The notes under the pieces are model-generated. The model had not been told where the DNA came from, did not search any database, and saw only the letters and a list, made by a program, of their open reading frames with translations. From CAXXXW01 sp963665555 (GTDB taxonomy: Bacteria > Pseudomonadota > Alphaproteobacteria > Thalassobaculales > Thalassobaculaceae), in the NCBI GenBank assembly GCA_963665555.2, contig OY762308.1, positions 2,232,001 through 2,296,000 of the forward strand: a DNA stretch of 64,000 bases. The letters run 5' to 3'. Made by a program: the position numbers and the translations under genes. Below, in pieces: positions 37,799 through 45,848 of the stretch; position 1 is the first letter of the stretch, and every line of letters begins with the position of its first letter.

Positions 37799-38560
37799 TT
37801 ATCGCGGATGTGTCGCGCGCGCCGCCCCGTCCGCCCCTTGCGCCGCCCCCTCCGCCGCCGCCGAGCGGGCGACGGCCCCGGCGTCCAGGGCGCGGCGCAG
37901 CTCCCGGCGCACCTCCTGCCAGCGGAAGGCGACGGAGTTCTCGACGATCTCCCGGTCGAGCGCCTTCAGCCCCTCGACGACCGGCGCGTGCTCGACCAGG
38001 GCGGCCGGGCTTTCGGAAAAGGCCGAATGGTCGTCGGCGACGGCGGCGAGGTCGGCGGCGGCGAGCCGGGCGCGGACCGCCGCCCCCGCCTCGGCGAAGC
38101 CCGCCCCCGCCTCGGCCGGCAGGCCGGCGCGCTCCAGCGCCAGCGCCAGCGCGCCGTCGATCGCCGCCCGCGCCGCCCCGGCCTCGTCCTCCCCGGCCCG
38201 GCCGCGCAGCAGCCCGCCCGCGTAAACGGAAAGGTCCGAGAGGCAGGCGAGCCACATCCGCCACTTGGCGGCGTTCACCGAAACCATGAAGGCGTCGTCG
38301 GCGAACAGTTCGGGCCACAGCGTGCCCGACCGGGTCCGCAGGTAGCCGTAGAGCGAGGTCTGCGCGACATGGCTGGCCCTGGTTTCGAGGAACGCCGAAA
38401 GCCCGGCCACGTCCCGCACCTCGGTCCGGCGGCGTTCGCCGAAAATGTAGCCGCGGAGCGCGCGCAGCAGCGCCCCCGGCGAGTCGAAGGCGTCGGCCAT
38501 CCGCCCGCCGCGGGCCGCGTTGACGACACGGGTCGGCGCGTCGGTATTTTTTTGAGCCAT
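37799..38560 (-). CDS. Conserved-type hypothetical protein next to the symporter operon
   Basis: A 253-residue, largely alpha-helical soluble protein of unknown function. Recognisable stretches are FLETRASHVAQTSLYGYLRTRSGTLWPELF and MWLACLSDLSVYAGGLLRG, typical of uncharacterised alphaproteobacterial proteins; the tail is Ala-rich. No signal peptide or catalytic motif is seen. It is transcribed away from the DUF4212/symporter pair and shares the 112-bp region 38561-38672 with it. An ATG at residue 21 (MADAFDSPG) is an alternative start. Confidence 0.7.
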   Translation of the reverse strand: MAQKNTDAPTRVVNAARGGRMADAFDSPGALLRALRGYIFGERRRTEVRDVAGLSAFLETRASHVAQTSLYGYLRTRSGTLWPELFADDAFMVSVNAAKWRMWLACLSDLSVYAGGLLRGRAGEDEAGAARAAIDGALALALERAGLPAEAGAGFAEAGAAVRARLAAADLAAVADDHSAFSESPAALVEHAPVVEGLKALDREIVENSVAFRWQEVRRELRRALDAGAVARSAAAEGAAQGADGAARATHPR

Positions 38561-38672
38561 GTTGCGAAATCGGGTATCGTTTCGGTGGTCCGATTCGGGC
38601 CGGCGCGTCGGCCCGAATCGTCAACGAGGCGCGCGGCAGTCTAACAGCGCGCCGCATGAAGGGGGAAGAGAC

Positions 38673-38936
38673 ATGTCCGACGAAGCCGCCCGGCGGGACG
38701 AGCATTGGAGGCGAACACGCACTCTGATGATCGTCCATTTGGCGATCTGGTTCGTCTTCGCCTACCTCCTGCACTGGTTCGCGCCGGCCTTGAACGGAGC
38801 GTCGTTCCTGGACTTCCCGCTCGGCTTCTACATGGCCGCGCAGGGGTCCCTGATCGTGTTCGTGGTGCAGATTTTCGTGTTCGTCCGCCAGCAGCACGCG
38901 ATCGACGCCGATTGCGGCATGGCCGAGGACGAGTAA
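38673..38936 (+). CDS. DUF4212 small membrane subunit of a sodium:solute symporter
   Basis: An 87-residue protein with two transmembrane helices (about 18-36 and 50-70) and the family start HWRRTRTLMIVHLAIWFVFAY. DUF4212 proteins are encoded directly before VC_2705-type sodium:solute symporters and are thought to be an accessory subunit. The next ATG follows after 12 bp. GGGGGAAGAGAC precedes the start. Confidence 0.92.
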   Translation: MSDEAARRDEHWRRTRTLMIVHLAIWFVFAYLLHWFAPALNGASFLDFPLGFYMAAQGSLIVFVVQIFVFVRQQHAIDADCGMAEDE

Positions 38937-38948
38937 GGGGGGAGCGTC

Positions 38949-40778
38949 ATGAGCCTGATCAGGGGAACCGGAGATTTCATCGACAATCTCCCGCGGATCT
39001 ACGGTTTCTACACCGGCGGATTCGTTGCCTTCATTATCCTGATGGCGATCCTGGAGCAGATGGGCGTCGCGGCCGACACCATCGGCATCCTCTTCGTCGT
39101 CTTCACCGTCCTCATCTACGCCGGCATCGGCTGGCTGTCGCGCACCATGCAGGTGGACGCCTACTACGTGGCGGGGCGCCAGGTTCCGCCGGTGTTCAAC
39201 GGCATGGCGACGGCGGCGGACTGGATGTCCGGCGCCTCCTTCGTCGCCATGGCCGGCGGCATCTACATGGGCGGCCACGCCTACCTCGCCTTCGTGGTCG
39301 GCTGGACCGGCGGCTATGTGCTGGTCGCGGTGCTGATGGCGCCGTACCTGCGCAAGTTCGGCTGCTACACGGTGCCGGACTTCATCGGCACGCGCTACGG
39401 CGGCAACTGGGCGCGCTTCTTCGCGGTGGTCGTGCTGGTGGTCGCGTCCTTCACCTATGTGACGGCGCAGATCAACGCGACCGGCACCATCGCGGCCCGC
39501 GCGCTGCAGATCCCGTTCGAGGTCGGCGTCTGGTTCGGCCTGCTCGGCATCCTGCTGTGCTCGATGCTCGGCGGGATGCGGGCGGTGACCTGGACGCAGG
39601 TGGCGCAGTACATCGTGCTGATCATCGCCTATGTCGTTCCGGTCATCTGGATGTCCAACAAGCAGGGCTTCGGCGTGGTGCCGCAGCTGGTCTACGGCGA
39701 CGCGGTGGCCCGGCTGGCGGAGCTGGAGCCGATGCTCGGCGTCGGCACGCTGATGCCGGAGCAGGCGGTGGCCGGCCTCAAGGCGCTCACCGTGCCGCAT
39801 TCGACGGCCGGCGAGGGCGGCCTCGCGGCGTGGAAGTTCGTCACGCTGGTGGCCTGCATGATGATGGGCACGGCGTCGCTGCCGCACATCCTGATGCGCT
39901 ACTTCACCACGCCGTCGGTGCGGGCGGCGCGGGCCTCGGTGGCGTGGTCGCTGTTCTTCATCTTCCTGCTGTACTTCACGGCCCCGGCGCTGGCGACCTT
40001 CACCAAGCTCCAGGTGCTGGACCCGACCCTGCCGACGGCCATCATCGGCAAGGCGATCGCGGATGTGAGCGCGCTCGAATGGATCCAGAAATGGGCCGAG
40101 GTCGGCTTCGTCAAGCTGGTCGATTCGAACGGCGACGGCATCCTCCAGATCAACGAGTTCTTCATGCGGGGCGACATCGTCGTGCTGGCGACGCCGGAAA
40201 TCGCCGGCCTGCCCTATGTGATCTCGGGCCTGGTGGCGGCCGGCGGCATGGCCGCGGCGATGTCCACGGCGGACGGGCTGCTGCTCGCCATCGCCAACGC
40301 GCTGAGCCACGACCTGTACTACAAGATCATCGACCCGAAGGCCGAGACGGCCAAGCGGCTGGTGGTCGCGCGGGTGTTGCTGGTCGTGCTCGGCGCGGCC
40401 GGCGCGGCGGTGGCCAGCCTCAAGCTGACCAGCATCCTCGGCGCCGTGGCCTGGGCCTTCGACTTCGCCATGTCCGGCCTGTTCTTCCCGCTGGTGCTCG
40501 GCATCTGGTGGAAACGGGCGAACCGGCAGGGGGCGATCGCCGGCATGGCCCTCGGCTTCCTCGCGGGCACCTGGTATCTCTACATGGTGCGCTTCGCCGG
40601 GATGGAGCCGTGGATCGGCATCGACCACCTGCGCTTCGGCATCGTCGGCGCGGCGGTCAGCCTGGTGGCCATGGTCGTCGTCTCGCTGGCGACGCCGGAG
40701 CCGGACGAGGAGACCCAGAGGATGGTCGACGAGGTCCGGGTGCCCAAGGGCGACTCGATCCTGTCGTCCTCCCACTAG
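38949..40778 (+). CDS. Sodium:solute symporter, VC_2705 subfamily (ActP-like)
   Basis: A 609-residue SSS-family carrier with about 13 membrane helices, including YYVAGRQVPPVFNGMATAADWMSGASF and GLVAAGGMAAAMSTADGLLLAIANALSHDLY, the latter holding the conserved Na-site serines. The relatives transport acetate or other short organic acids. Residues 392-403 (DSNGDGILQINE) in the long loop match an EF-hand calcium-binding loop at every coordinating position. A strong terminator follows the gene. Confidence 0.92.
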   Translation: MSLIRGTGDFIDNLPRIYGFYTGGFVAFIILMAILEQMGVAADTIGILFVVFTVLIYAGIGWLSRTMQVDAYYVAGRQVPPVFNGMATAADWMSGASFVAMAGGIYMGGHAYLAFVVGWTGGYVLVAVLMAPYLRKFGCYTVPDFIGTRYGGNWARFFAVVVLVVASFTYVTAQINATGTIAARALQIPFEVGVWFGLLGILLCSMLGGMRAVTWTQVAQYIVLIIAYVVPVIWMSNKQGFGVVPQLVYGDAVARLAELEPMLGVGTLMPEQAVAGLKALTVPHSTAGEGGLAAWKFVTLVACMMMGTASLPHILMRYFTTPSVRAARASVAWSLFFIFLLYFTAPALATFTKLQVLDPTLPTAIIGKAIADVSALEWIQKWAEVGFVKLVDSNGDGILQINEFFMRGDIVVLATPEIAGLPYVISGLVAAGGMAAAMSTADGLLLAIANALSHDLYYKIIDPKAETAKRLVVARVLLVVLGAAGAAVASLKLTSILGAVAWAFDFAMSGLFFPLVLGIWWKRANRQGAIAGMALGFLAGTWYLYMVRFAGMEPWIGIDHLRFGIVGAAVSLVAMVVVSLATPEPDEETQRMVDEVRVPKGDSILSSSH

Positions 40779-40797
40779 GGGCGGCATGGAGCAACCG

Positions 40798-40837
40798 GAC
40801 GGGGCGGAGAACGGCTCTCCGCCCCGTCTTCCTTTTC
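40798..40837 (+). terminator. Rho-independent terminator after the symporter operon
   Basis: A perfect 13-bp stem (GACGGGGCGGAGA with TCTCCGCCCCGTC) and a 5-base loop ACGGC are followed by TTCCTTTTC. It ends the DUF4212-symporter transcript. Confidence 0.9.
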
Positions 40838-40895
40838 GGCGCTGGGCCGCGGCCCGCCGGGGACGGCCGGCGCCGCGGCCGGAGGCTCGCGGGCG

Positions 40896-41249
40896 ATGGG
40901 CGGCTTTCCCCTCTGGGTCGTCGTAGTCGACTACCTTCTCGGCGTTGTCATGTGGACGCTGGTCGGCCGGTTCGGGATGAACCTGTTCCTGCCGCTGAAC
41001 AGCAATTTCTTCTTCATGCGCTTTTTCGTGCGGGCGACCGACCCGCTGATCCGGGCCTTCGGGCCGATCACGCCCGGCTTCCTGGTCGCGGCGCTGGTCC
41101 CGCTCTATGTCGCCTGGTTCTTCTTCATGGTCCGCTTCTACCTGATGCCCTGGCTGCTGGGGTATTCGGTCATGGGGATGCTGTCCTTCCCGCTGGAGAG
41201 CGAGTTCGCCCGGGGCGCGGCCGAGATCGTCGGCTTCTTCCTGCGCTGA
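40896..41249 (+). CDS. Small integral membrane protein (117 aa)
   Basis: A protein of 117 residues with about three hydrophobic helices: WVVVVDYLLGVVMWTLVG, FLVAALVPLYVAWFFFMVRFY and a C-terminal amphipathic stretch. The middle NSNFFFMRFFVRATDPLI contains an Asn-Ser-Asn-Phe turn reminiscent of YggT-like proteins, though I cannot assign a family firmly. It lies between the symporter and the DUF294 protein, 13 bp before the latter, and probably belongs to the same functional cluster. Confidence 0.75.
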   Translation: MGGFPLWVVVVDYLLGVVMWTLVGRFGMNLFLPLNSNFFFMRFFVRATDPLIRAFGPITPGFLVAALVPLYVAWFFFMVRFYLMPWLLGYSVMGMLSFPLESEFARGAAEIVGFFLR

Positions 41250-41262
41250 CGGGAGGCCGGCG

Positions 41263-43359
41263 ATGCCCGACGCGCGCCCGCCCTCGGACCTCGCCCCGCT
41301 GGCCGCGCTGCCGATGGCCAGCCTCGACCTCGAGACCACTGGCCTCGACCCGGCCCGCGACCGGCCGATCCAGGTCGGCCTCGTCGCCATGCGCGGGCCG
41401 GAACTGCTGGACGCGCCGCGCATCCGGCGCCTCGTCGATCCGGGAACGCCCGTGCCGGCGGCCGCCGCGCGCGTCACCGGCATTACCGACGCCGACCTCG
41501 CCGGCGCGCCGGGCCTGGCCGAGGTCTGGCCGGAACTCCTCGGCGCGCTGTCCGGCCGCGCGGTCGTCGGCGCGCATATCGCCTTCGACCTCGCGGTGCT
41601 GGCCCGCGAGGCGGCGCGCCTCGGCCTGGAGTGGGAGGAGCCGCCCTCGCTCGACATCGCGCTGCTCGCCGGCGCTCTGGAGCCGTCGCTGGCCGAGCCG
41701 GGCCTCGACGCGGCGGCGGCGCTGTTCGGCGTCGAGATCGCGAACCGGCACGACGCGCTGGGCGACGCGCTGGCGGCGGGCGAATGCATGGCCCGCGCGA
41801 TCCCGCGCCTCGCCGGGCGCGGCGTCGTCACGCTGTCCGGCGCGCGCGCCTTCGCGGCCCGGCGCGGCGGGGCCGGGGGCGCCCCGGCCGGCCGCGCGCC
41901 CTCGCCGCCGCCCCCGCCCCGGCTCGACGGCGCGGTGTTCGCCCGCGCCCTCGGCGAGGCGATGAGCGCGCCGCCGGTCTTCGTCCCGTCCGGGACCTCC
42001 CTGTCCGGCGCGGCGCGCGTCATGGTCGAGCGCCGCATCGGCGCGGTGCTGGTCGGCGATCCGGCGGCCCCGCCGCTCGGCGTGCTGACCGAGCGCGACG
42101 TTCTGGTCCGCGCCGCCGCCGTCCCGCCCCGCCTCGACGCGCCGGTGGACGAGGCGATGAGCCGGCCGGTGGCCGCGATGGCGGCCGACGAGCCGCTCTA
42201 CCGCGCGCTCGGCCGGATGGACCGGATCGGCGCGCGCCACCTCGCGGTCGCGGACGAGCGCGGGATCGCGCGCGGCATGGTCTCGCAGCGCGACCTGCTG
42301 GCCCACCGCGCCCGCGCCGAATCGCTGGTCGCCGACGCGACGGGCGCGGCCCGGACCGGCGCGGAACTCGGCGCCGCGCTCGCCCGCGTCCCGGAGGCGG
42401 CCGACGGGCTGCTCCGCGACGGGCTGGACGGCGCCGCCGTCGCGCGGGTCGTCGCGCGCGAGTTGCGGGCGGCGACGGGCCGCGCGGCCGAACTCGCGGC
42501 GCGCCGGCTGGAGGCGGGCGGCATGGGGCCGGCGCCCGCGCCCTACGCCGTGCTCGTGCTCGGCTCCGGCGGGCGCGGCGAAAGCCTGCTCGGCGCCGAC
42601 CAGGACAACGCGATCGTCCACGCCGGCGACGACGGGAACGACGGCGGCGACGGGGCGCGCGACCCGTGGTTCGCCGCGCTCGGCGCCGCGATGGCGGACC
42701 TGCTGGCCGAGGCCGGCGTTCCGCGCTGCGACGGCGGCGTGATGGCGGCGAACCCGCCCTGGCGGGGGAGCGAGGCGGCGTGGCGCGCGCGGATCGAACA
42801 ATGGCTCGGCCGCGCCCGGCCGGAGGACCTGTTGAGCGTCGACATCTTCTTCGACCTGCGCGTCGCGCATGGGCCGGCCGGGCTGGGCGAGCGGCTGCTG
42901 GCCGACGCGGTGGCCGGCGCGGCGCGGACCCGGCCGTTCCTCGGCCTGATGGCGCAATCGGCGGGGGCCGTCGCGCCCCGGCTCGGCTTCCTCGGCCGGC
43001 TGCCGGGCGAGGGCGGGCGGATCGACCTGAAGCGCCAGTGCCTGCTGCCGCTGGTGGGCCTCGCCCGGGCGCTGGCGCTCGCCAGCGGGTCGGCGGCGCG
43101 GGCGACGCCGGACCGCCTCGCCGCCGCCGCCGGGGCGGGCCGCCTGCCGCCGGCCGACGCCGCCGCGCTCGCCGGCCTGCACCGGGAGGCGGCGACGTTC
43201 GTGCTGCGCCAGCAACTGGCCGACCTGCGCGAGGGCGCGCGCCCGTCGAACCGCGTCCGCCTGTCCGCGCTCGCCCCGGACGAACGCGCCCGCCTGCGCG
43301 CCGGCCTCAAGCGCCTCGCCGCCCTCGCCGCCGACCTCCCCGGCCTGATGGCGGGTTAG
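41263..43359 (+). CDS. DEDDh exonuclease - CBS pair - DUF294 nucleotidyltransferase fusion
   Basis: A 698-residue multidomain protein. Residues ~15-190 are a DnaQ-like 3'-5' exonuclease with all DEDDh positions: LDLETTGLD, HIAFDLAVL and RHDALGDA. Residues ~225-350 hold two CBS motifs (VFVPSGTSLSGAARVM; VAAMAADEPLYRALGRM...HLAVADERG). Next comes a DUF294 putative nucleotidyltransferase, VLVLGSGGRGESLLGADQDNAI, resembling the GlnD active site, then a DUF294 C-terminal helical domain. DUF294 proteins are commonly encoded by DUF4212/symporter genes and may couple carrier activity to nucleotide signals. The exonuclease fusion suggests nucleic acid or nucleotide turnover. Confidence 0.88.
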   Translation: MPDARPPSDLAPLAALPMASLDLETTGLDPARDRPIQVGLVAMRGPELLDAPRIRRLVDPGTPVPAAAARVTGITDADLAGAPGLAEVWPELLGALSGRAVVGAHIAFDLAVLAREAARLGLEWEEPPSLDIALLAGALEPSLAEPGLDAAAALFGVEIANRHDALGDALAAGECMARAIPRLAGRGVVTLSGARAFAARRGGAGGAPAGRAPSPPPPPRLDGAVFARALGEAMSAPPVFVPSGTSLSGAARVMVERRIGAVLVGDPAAPPLGVLTERDVLVRAAAVPPRLDAPVDEAMSRPVAAMAADEPLYRALGRMDRIGARHLAVADERGIARGMVSQRDLLAHRARAESLVADATGAARTGAELGAALARVPEAADGLLRDGLDGAAVARVVARELRAATGRAAELAARRLEAGGMGPAPAPYAVLVLGSGGRGESLLGADQDNAIVHAGDDGNDGGDGARDPWFAALGAAMADLLAEAGVPRCDGGVMAANPPWRGSEAAWRARIEQWLGRARPEDLLSVDIFFDLRVAHGPAGLGERLLADAVAGAARTRPFLGLMAQSAGAVAPRLGFLGRLPGEGGRIDLKRQCLLPLVGLARALALASGSAARATPDRLAAAAGAGRLPPADAAALAGLHREAATFVLRQQLADLREGARPSNRVRLSALAPDERARLRAGLKRLAALAADLPGLMAG

Positions 43360-43363
43360 GGGC

Positions 43364-43399
43364 CCCCGAAAGCGGAAGAGGCGGCCCGAAGGCCGCCTC
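43364..43399 (-). terminator. Terminator of the left porin gene
   Basis: On the minus strand GAGGCGGCC-TTCG-GGCCGCCTC is followed by TTCCGCTTTC. The hairpin and tail are the same as those after the right porin (48436-48466) in inverted orientation, so the terminators were duplicated with the genes. It may also stop transcripts from the convergent DUF294 gene. Confidence 0.85.
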
Positions 43400-43428
43400 C
43401 CCTGAGATACGCGGCTGGATACGCCCGA

Positions 43429-44487
43429 TCAGAACACGACGCGGAAACCGCCGACGCCGTAGGTGGCTTCCACATCCTCGGCGCCGTCCGCGCTCAACAC
43501 GATATGGCCGAGGTTGAGGGTCATGTCGACCCCCGGGCCGAGCACCCACGCGGCCGAGGCGTGCACGATGTCCTGCTCGCCCGATCCGTCTTCCCACCTG
43601 CTGTGGAAGTAGTTGATGCTGGCGCTCATCGGGCCGGCCGTGTAGTCGGCGCCGAGATTGTAGGCGGTCTTGTCCGTGCCGGGCCTGTCGTCCGTCTGGC
43701 CCCAGGACGCGCCGACGCCCACGCCGGCCACGGCGACATAGGCGCCGAGGTTCATGCCGGAGCCGTGGTCGTCCGCGGCGGCGTAGGTGGCGCTGACCTT
43801 GGCGACGCCGTTGTCCATGTTGTGCTCATAGTTCAGCGCGCCCGAAATCACATCGTAAGTGCCAGGGGCGTTGCGATTCGGTTGCGGCCGGTTGCCCGAA
43901 GCCACTTCGGGCGTATAGGAGGCGCCGATCTGCAGGCCGTTGATGCGGGGCGTCATGTAGGTGATCTGCTCGGCGTCGCCCCCGAACCGCATGTGGCTGG
44001 CGTAGGGCGGCTGGACGATATCGTCGCCCGGGTTCGCGAACCAGCTCACATAGCCGTCGTCGGGGTACAGCCTGCCCACATCGGCCGGCCCGACCTTCAT
44101 CCGGCTCATCACCGAGTCCAGGCCGCCGAGGTCGAAGCTGCCGAAGGCGCCCGAAACGGTGATCCAGGAGGCGTCGATCGGTTCGGCGCCGTAGCCCTCG
44201 CTGGCTTCCAGCTCCACCGTAACGCCGACCGTCAGGCCGTTGTCGAGTTCCGTGGATCCCTTGAAGTGGATCTCGACATTCGACTTGCTGTCGAAACCGG
44301 AGTAGTCGGCTTGCATACCGTCGACCATCACCGAGTCATGGTTGACGTAGGCCACCCAGTGCTCGGCGTAGCCCTTGACGCCGACATGGACCGGCTTGGC
44401 CTCCTCCTTCTCCTCGGCCAAGGCGGGTCCGGCGGCCAGCAGGCCGGCCGCGACCATCGCCGTCGTTCCCATGAGAACCTTTTTCAT
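43429..44487 (-). CDS. Outer-membrane porin, left member of an inverted pair
   Basis: A 352-residue general-diffusion-type porin. Residues 1-25 are a signal peptide (MKKVLMGTTAMVAAGLLAAGPALA). A beta-barrel follows with GGLDSVMSRMKVGPADVGRLY as the loop-3 region, and the C-terminal GVGGFRVVF ends in the Phe needed for outer-membrane assembly. The first codons are almost identical at the DNA level to the right porin; the mature proteins are clearly paralogous, with loops differing. It has an insertion EKEEAKP after the signal site and a longer MVDGMQA loop. GGAGGGAGTACAGGG precedes the ATG. The promoter seems weak: -10 TAGTGT (44586-44591) is present, but the -35 position reads TTAGCC. Confidence 0.92.
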   Translation of the reverse strand: MKKVLMGTTAMVAAGLLAAGPALAEEKEEAKPVHVGVKGYAEHWVAYVNHDSVMVDGMQADYSGFDSKSNVEIHFKGSTELDNGLTVGVTVELEASEGYGAEPIDASWITVSGAFGSFDLGGLDSVMSRMKVGPADVGRLYPDDGYVSWFANPGDDIVQPPYASHMRFGGDAEQITYMTPRINGLQIGASYTPEVASGNRPQPNRNAPGTYDVISGALNYEHNMDNGVAKVSATYAAADDHGSGMNLGAYVAVAGVGVGASWGQTDDRPGTDKTAYNLGADYTAGPMSASINYFHSRWEDGSGEQDIVHASAAWVLGPGVDMTLNLGHIVLSADGAEDVEATYGVGGFRVVF

Positions 44488-44599
44488 CCCTGTACTCCCT
44501 CCCTGTTGGGTCATGCGCGTGACGCTGCGCCGAAACGGTCCGCGAACGGCCGGGAAACCGTCGCCGATCCATCCCGGACAGGCTCACACTAGGGCGCGC
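44488..44599. repeat. Inverted repeat, left copy (porin 5' UTR and -10 box)
   Basis: Reverse-complementary to 47265-47378. About 80 bases from GCGCGCCCTAGTGTGAGCC to CGGCGCAGCGTCA match with one mismatch (GGACC against GGGCC), then about 20 diverged bases, then an identical GGGAGGGAGTACAGGG and ATG. Similarity continues into the porin signal-peptide codons. The outer limit falls just upstream of the -10 box. Confidence 0.93.
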
Positions 44600-44714
44600 A
44601 CCTTCGGGGCTAATTATTTGACACAATGTTGCTTTTTTCTTCCGAACCGGCCGTTCGAAGGGCGATCCCGTCCCGGTTTCGTCCCCGGCCGCAACCGGAT
44701 ACGGGAGGGAAAAC

Positions 44715-45845
44715 ATGGCGAGGATTCGCCTCACGCAACGCCGGGTCGATGGGCTGCGGCCGCGCAAATCCGTTTACGACGTTCGCGACCGGGACCTCCG
44801 GGGGTTCGGGGTCCGGGTCGCGCCTTCGGGCGCCAAGAGCTGGTTCGTCCATGTCCAGCGCGACGGGCGGCGGGTCTGGAGGACAATCGGCAAGGCCGGG
44901 GAGATCGACCTCCGCGACGCCCGCGCGCGGGCCAGGGCGATGCTCGCGGCGGCCCGGCGCGGCGAGGAGGAAGCGCCCGCGCCGACGGCAAGCCCGCCCT
45001 TCGAGGCCGTCGCCGAAGCCGCTTTCGAGAGCCGCGCCCGCCTCTGGAAACCGCGCACGCTCCGCGTCAACCGGAACTACTACAAGAACCACATCCTGCC
45101 CGCCTTCGCGGGCCGCCCGATCGCCGGGATCGACGGGCCGGAGGTCCGCCGCTGGTTCGCGTCGCTCGCCGGCGCGCCGGCCTCGGCGGACCGGTCGCTG
45201 CCGGTCCTGTCGGTCGTCATGCGCCATGCGGAGACCCTGGGACATCGGCCGGAGGAAACCAATCCCTGCCGGGGCGTCCGGCGCCATCGCCGCCAGGGGC
45301 GGGAACGGTTCCTGTCGGCGGCGGAGTTCGCCCGCCTCGGCGCGGCGCTGGACCGGCGCGCGGCGGACCGGCCGGCGGAGGCGGCCATCCTCCGGCTGCT
45401 GCTGCTGACCGGCTGCCGCAAGGGCGAGATACTGACCCTGAAGTGGAGCGATTACCGCGAGGGGCGGCTGTTCCTGCGCGACGGCAAGACCGGGCCGCGG
45501 ACGGTGTGGCTCTGCGCGGCGGCGCGTGAGGTTCTCGACCGGCTGCCGCGCAAGTCGGCCTGGGCGTTCCCCGCGCCGAGGGCCGGCGGGCCTTTGTCCG
45601 CGCAACGCCTCGACGCCGTCTGGCTCCCGCTCCGCGCCGAAGCCGGACTGCGGGATGTCCGCCTCCACGACCTGCGCCACTCCTACGCCAGCATGGCGCT
45701 CGCCCGGGGCGAGACCGTGCTCGCCATCGGCCGGCTGCTCGGCCACGCCGATCCGGCGACCACGCTCAAATACATCCACCTGGCCGATCCGGCGGTGCGC
45801 GAGGCGGCGAACGCCGTCGGCGCGGTCCTCGCCGGGGAGGGCTGA
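44715..45845 (+). CDS. Tyrosine recombinase/integrase 1 (DUF4102 N-terminus)
   Basis: A 376-residue tyrosine recombinase. It has an N-terminal arm-binding domain of the P4-integrase type (MARIRLTQRRVDGLRPRKSVYDVRD...GFGVRVAPSG), a core-binding helical domain, and a complete catalytic set: Arg235 (TGCRKGE), Lys258 (DGKTG), His318 and Arg321 (HDLRHSY), His344 (LLGHADP) and Tyr353. It should therefore be active. It lies between two porins in inverted orientation and is followed after 3 bp by a paralogue. No tRNA or phage gene is nearby. A TTGACA at 44618-44623 could be a -35, but no good -10 is paired with it. Confidence 0.93.
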   Translation: MARIRLTQRRVDGLRPRKSVYDVRDRDLRGFGVRVAPSGAKSWFVHVQRDGRRVWRTIGKAGEIDLRDARARARAMLAAARRGEEEAPAPTASPPFEAVAEAAFESRARLWKPRTLRVNRNYYKNHILPAFAGRPIAGIDGPEVRRWFASLAGAPASADRSLPVLSVVMRHAETLGHRPEETNPCRGVRRHRRQGRERFLSAAEFARLGAALDRRAADRPAEAAILRLLLLTGCRKGEILTLKWSDYREGRLFLRDGKTGPRTVWLCAAAREVLDRLPRKSAWAFPAPRAGGPLSAQRLDAVWLPLRAEAGLRDVRLHDLRHSYASMALARGETVLAIGRLLGHADPATTLKYIHLADPAVREAANAVGAVLAGEG

Positions 45846-45848
45846 GCG

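Noticed and set aside
35967..42038. A single minus-strand frame open for about 2,000 codons through the symporter region
   Set aside because: Only the first 1.7 kb (35967-37700) has family-like sequence. The rest is antisense to clear plus-strand genes and is a result of very high G+C in third positions.
44618..44640. TTGACA as -35 of a recombinase promoter
   Set aside because: The hexamer is perfect, but no acceptable -10 lies 15-19 bp downstream, so it was not called as a promoter.
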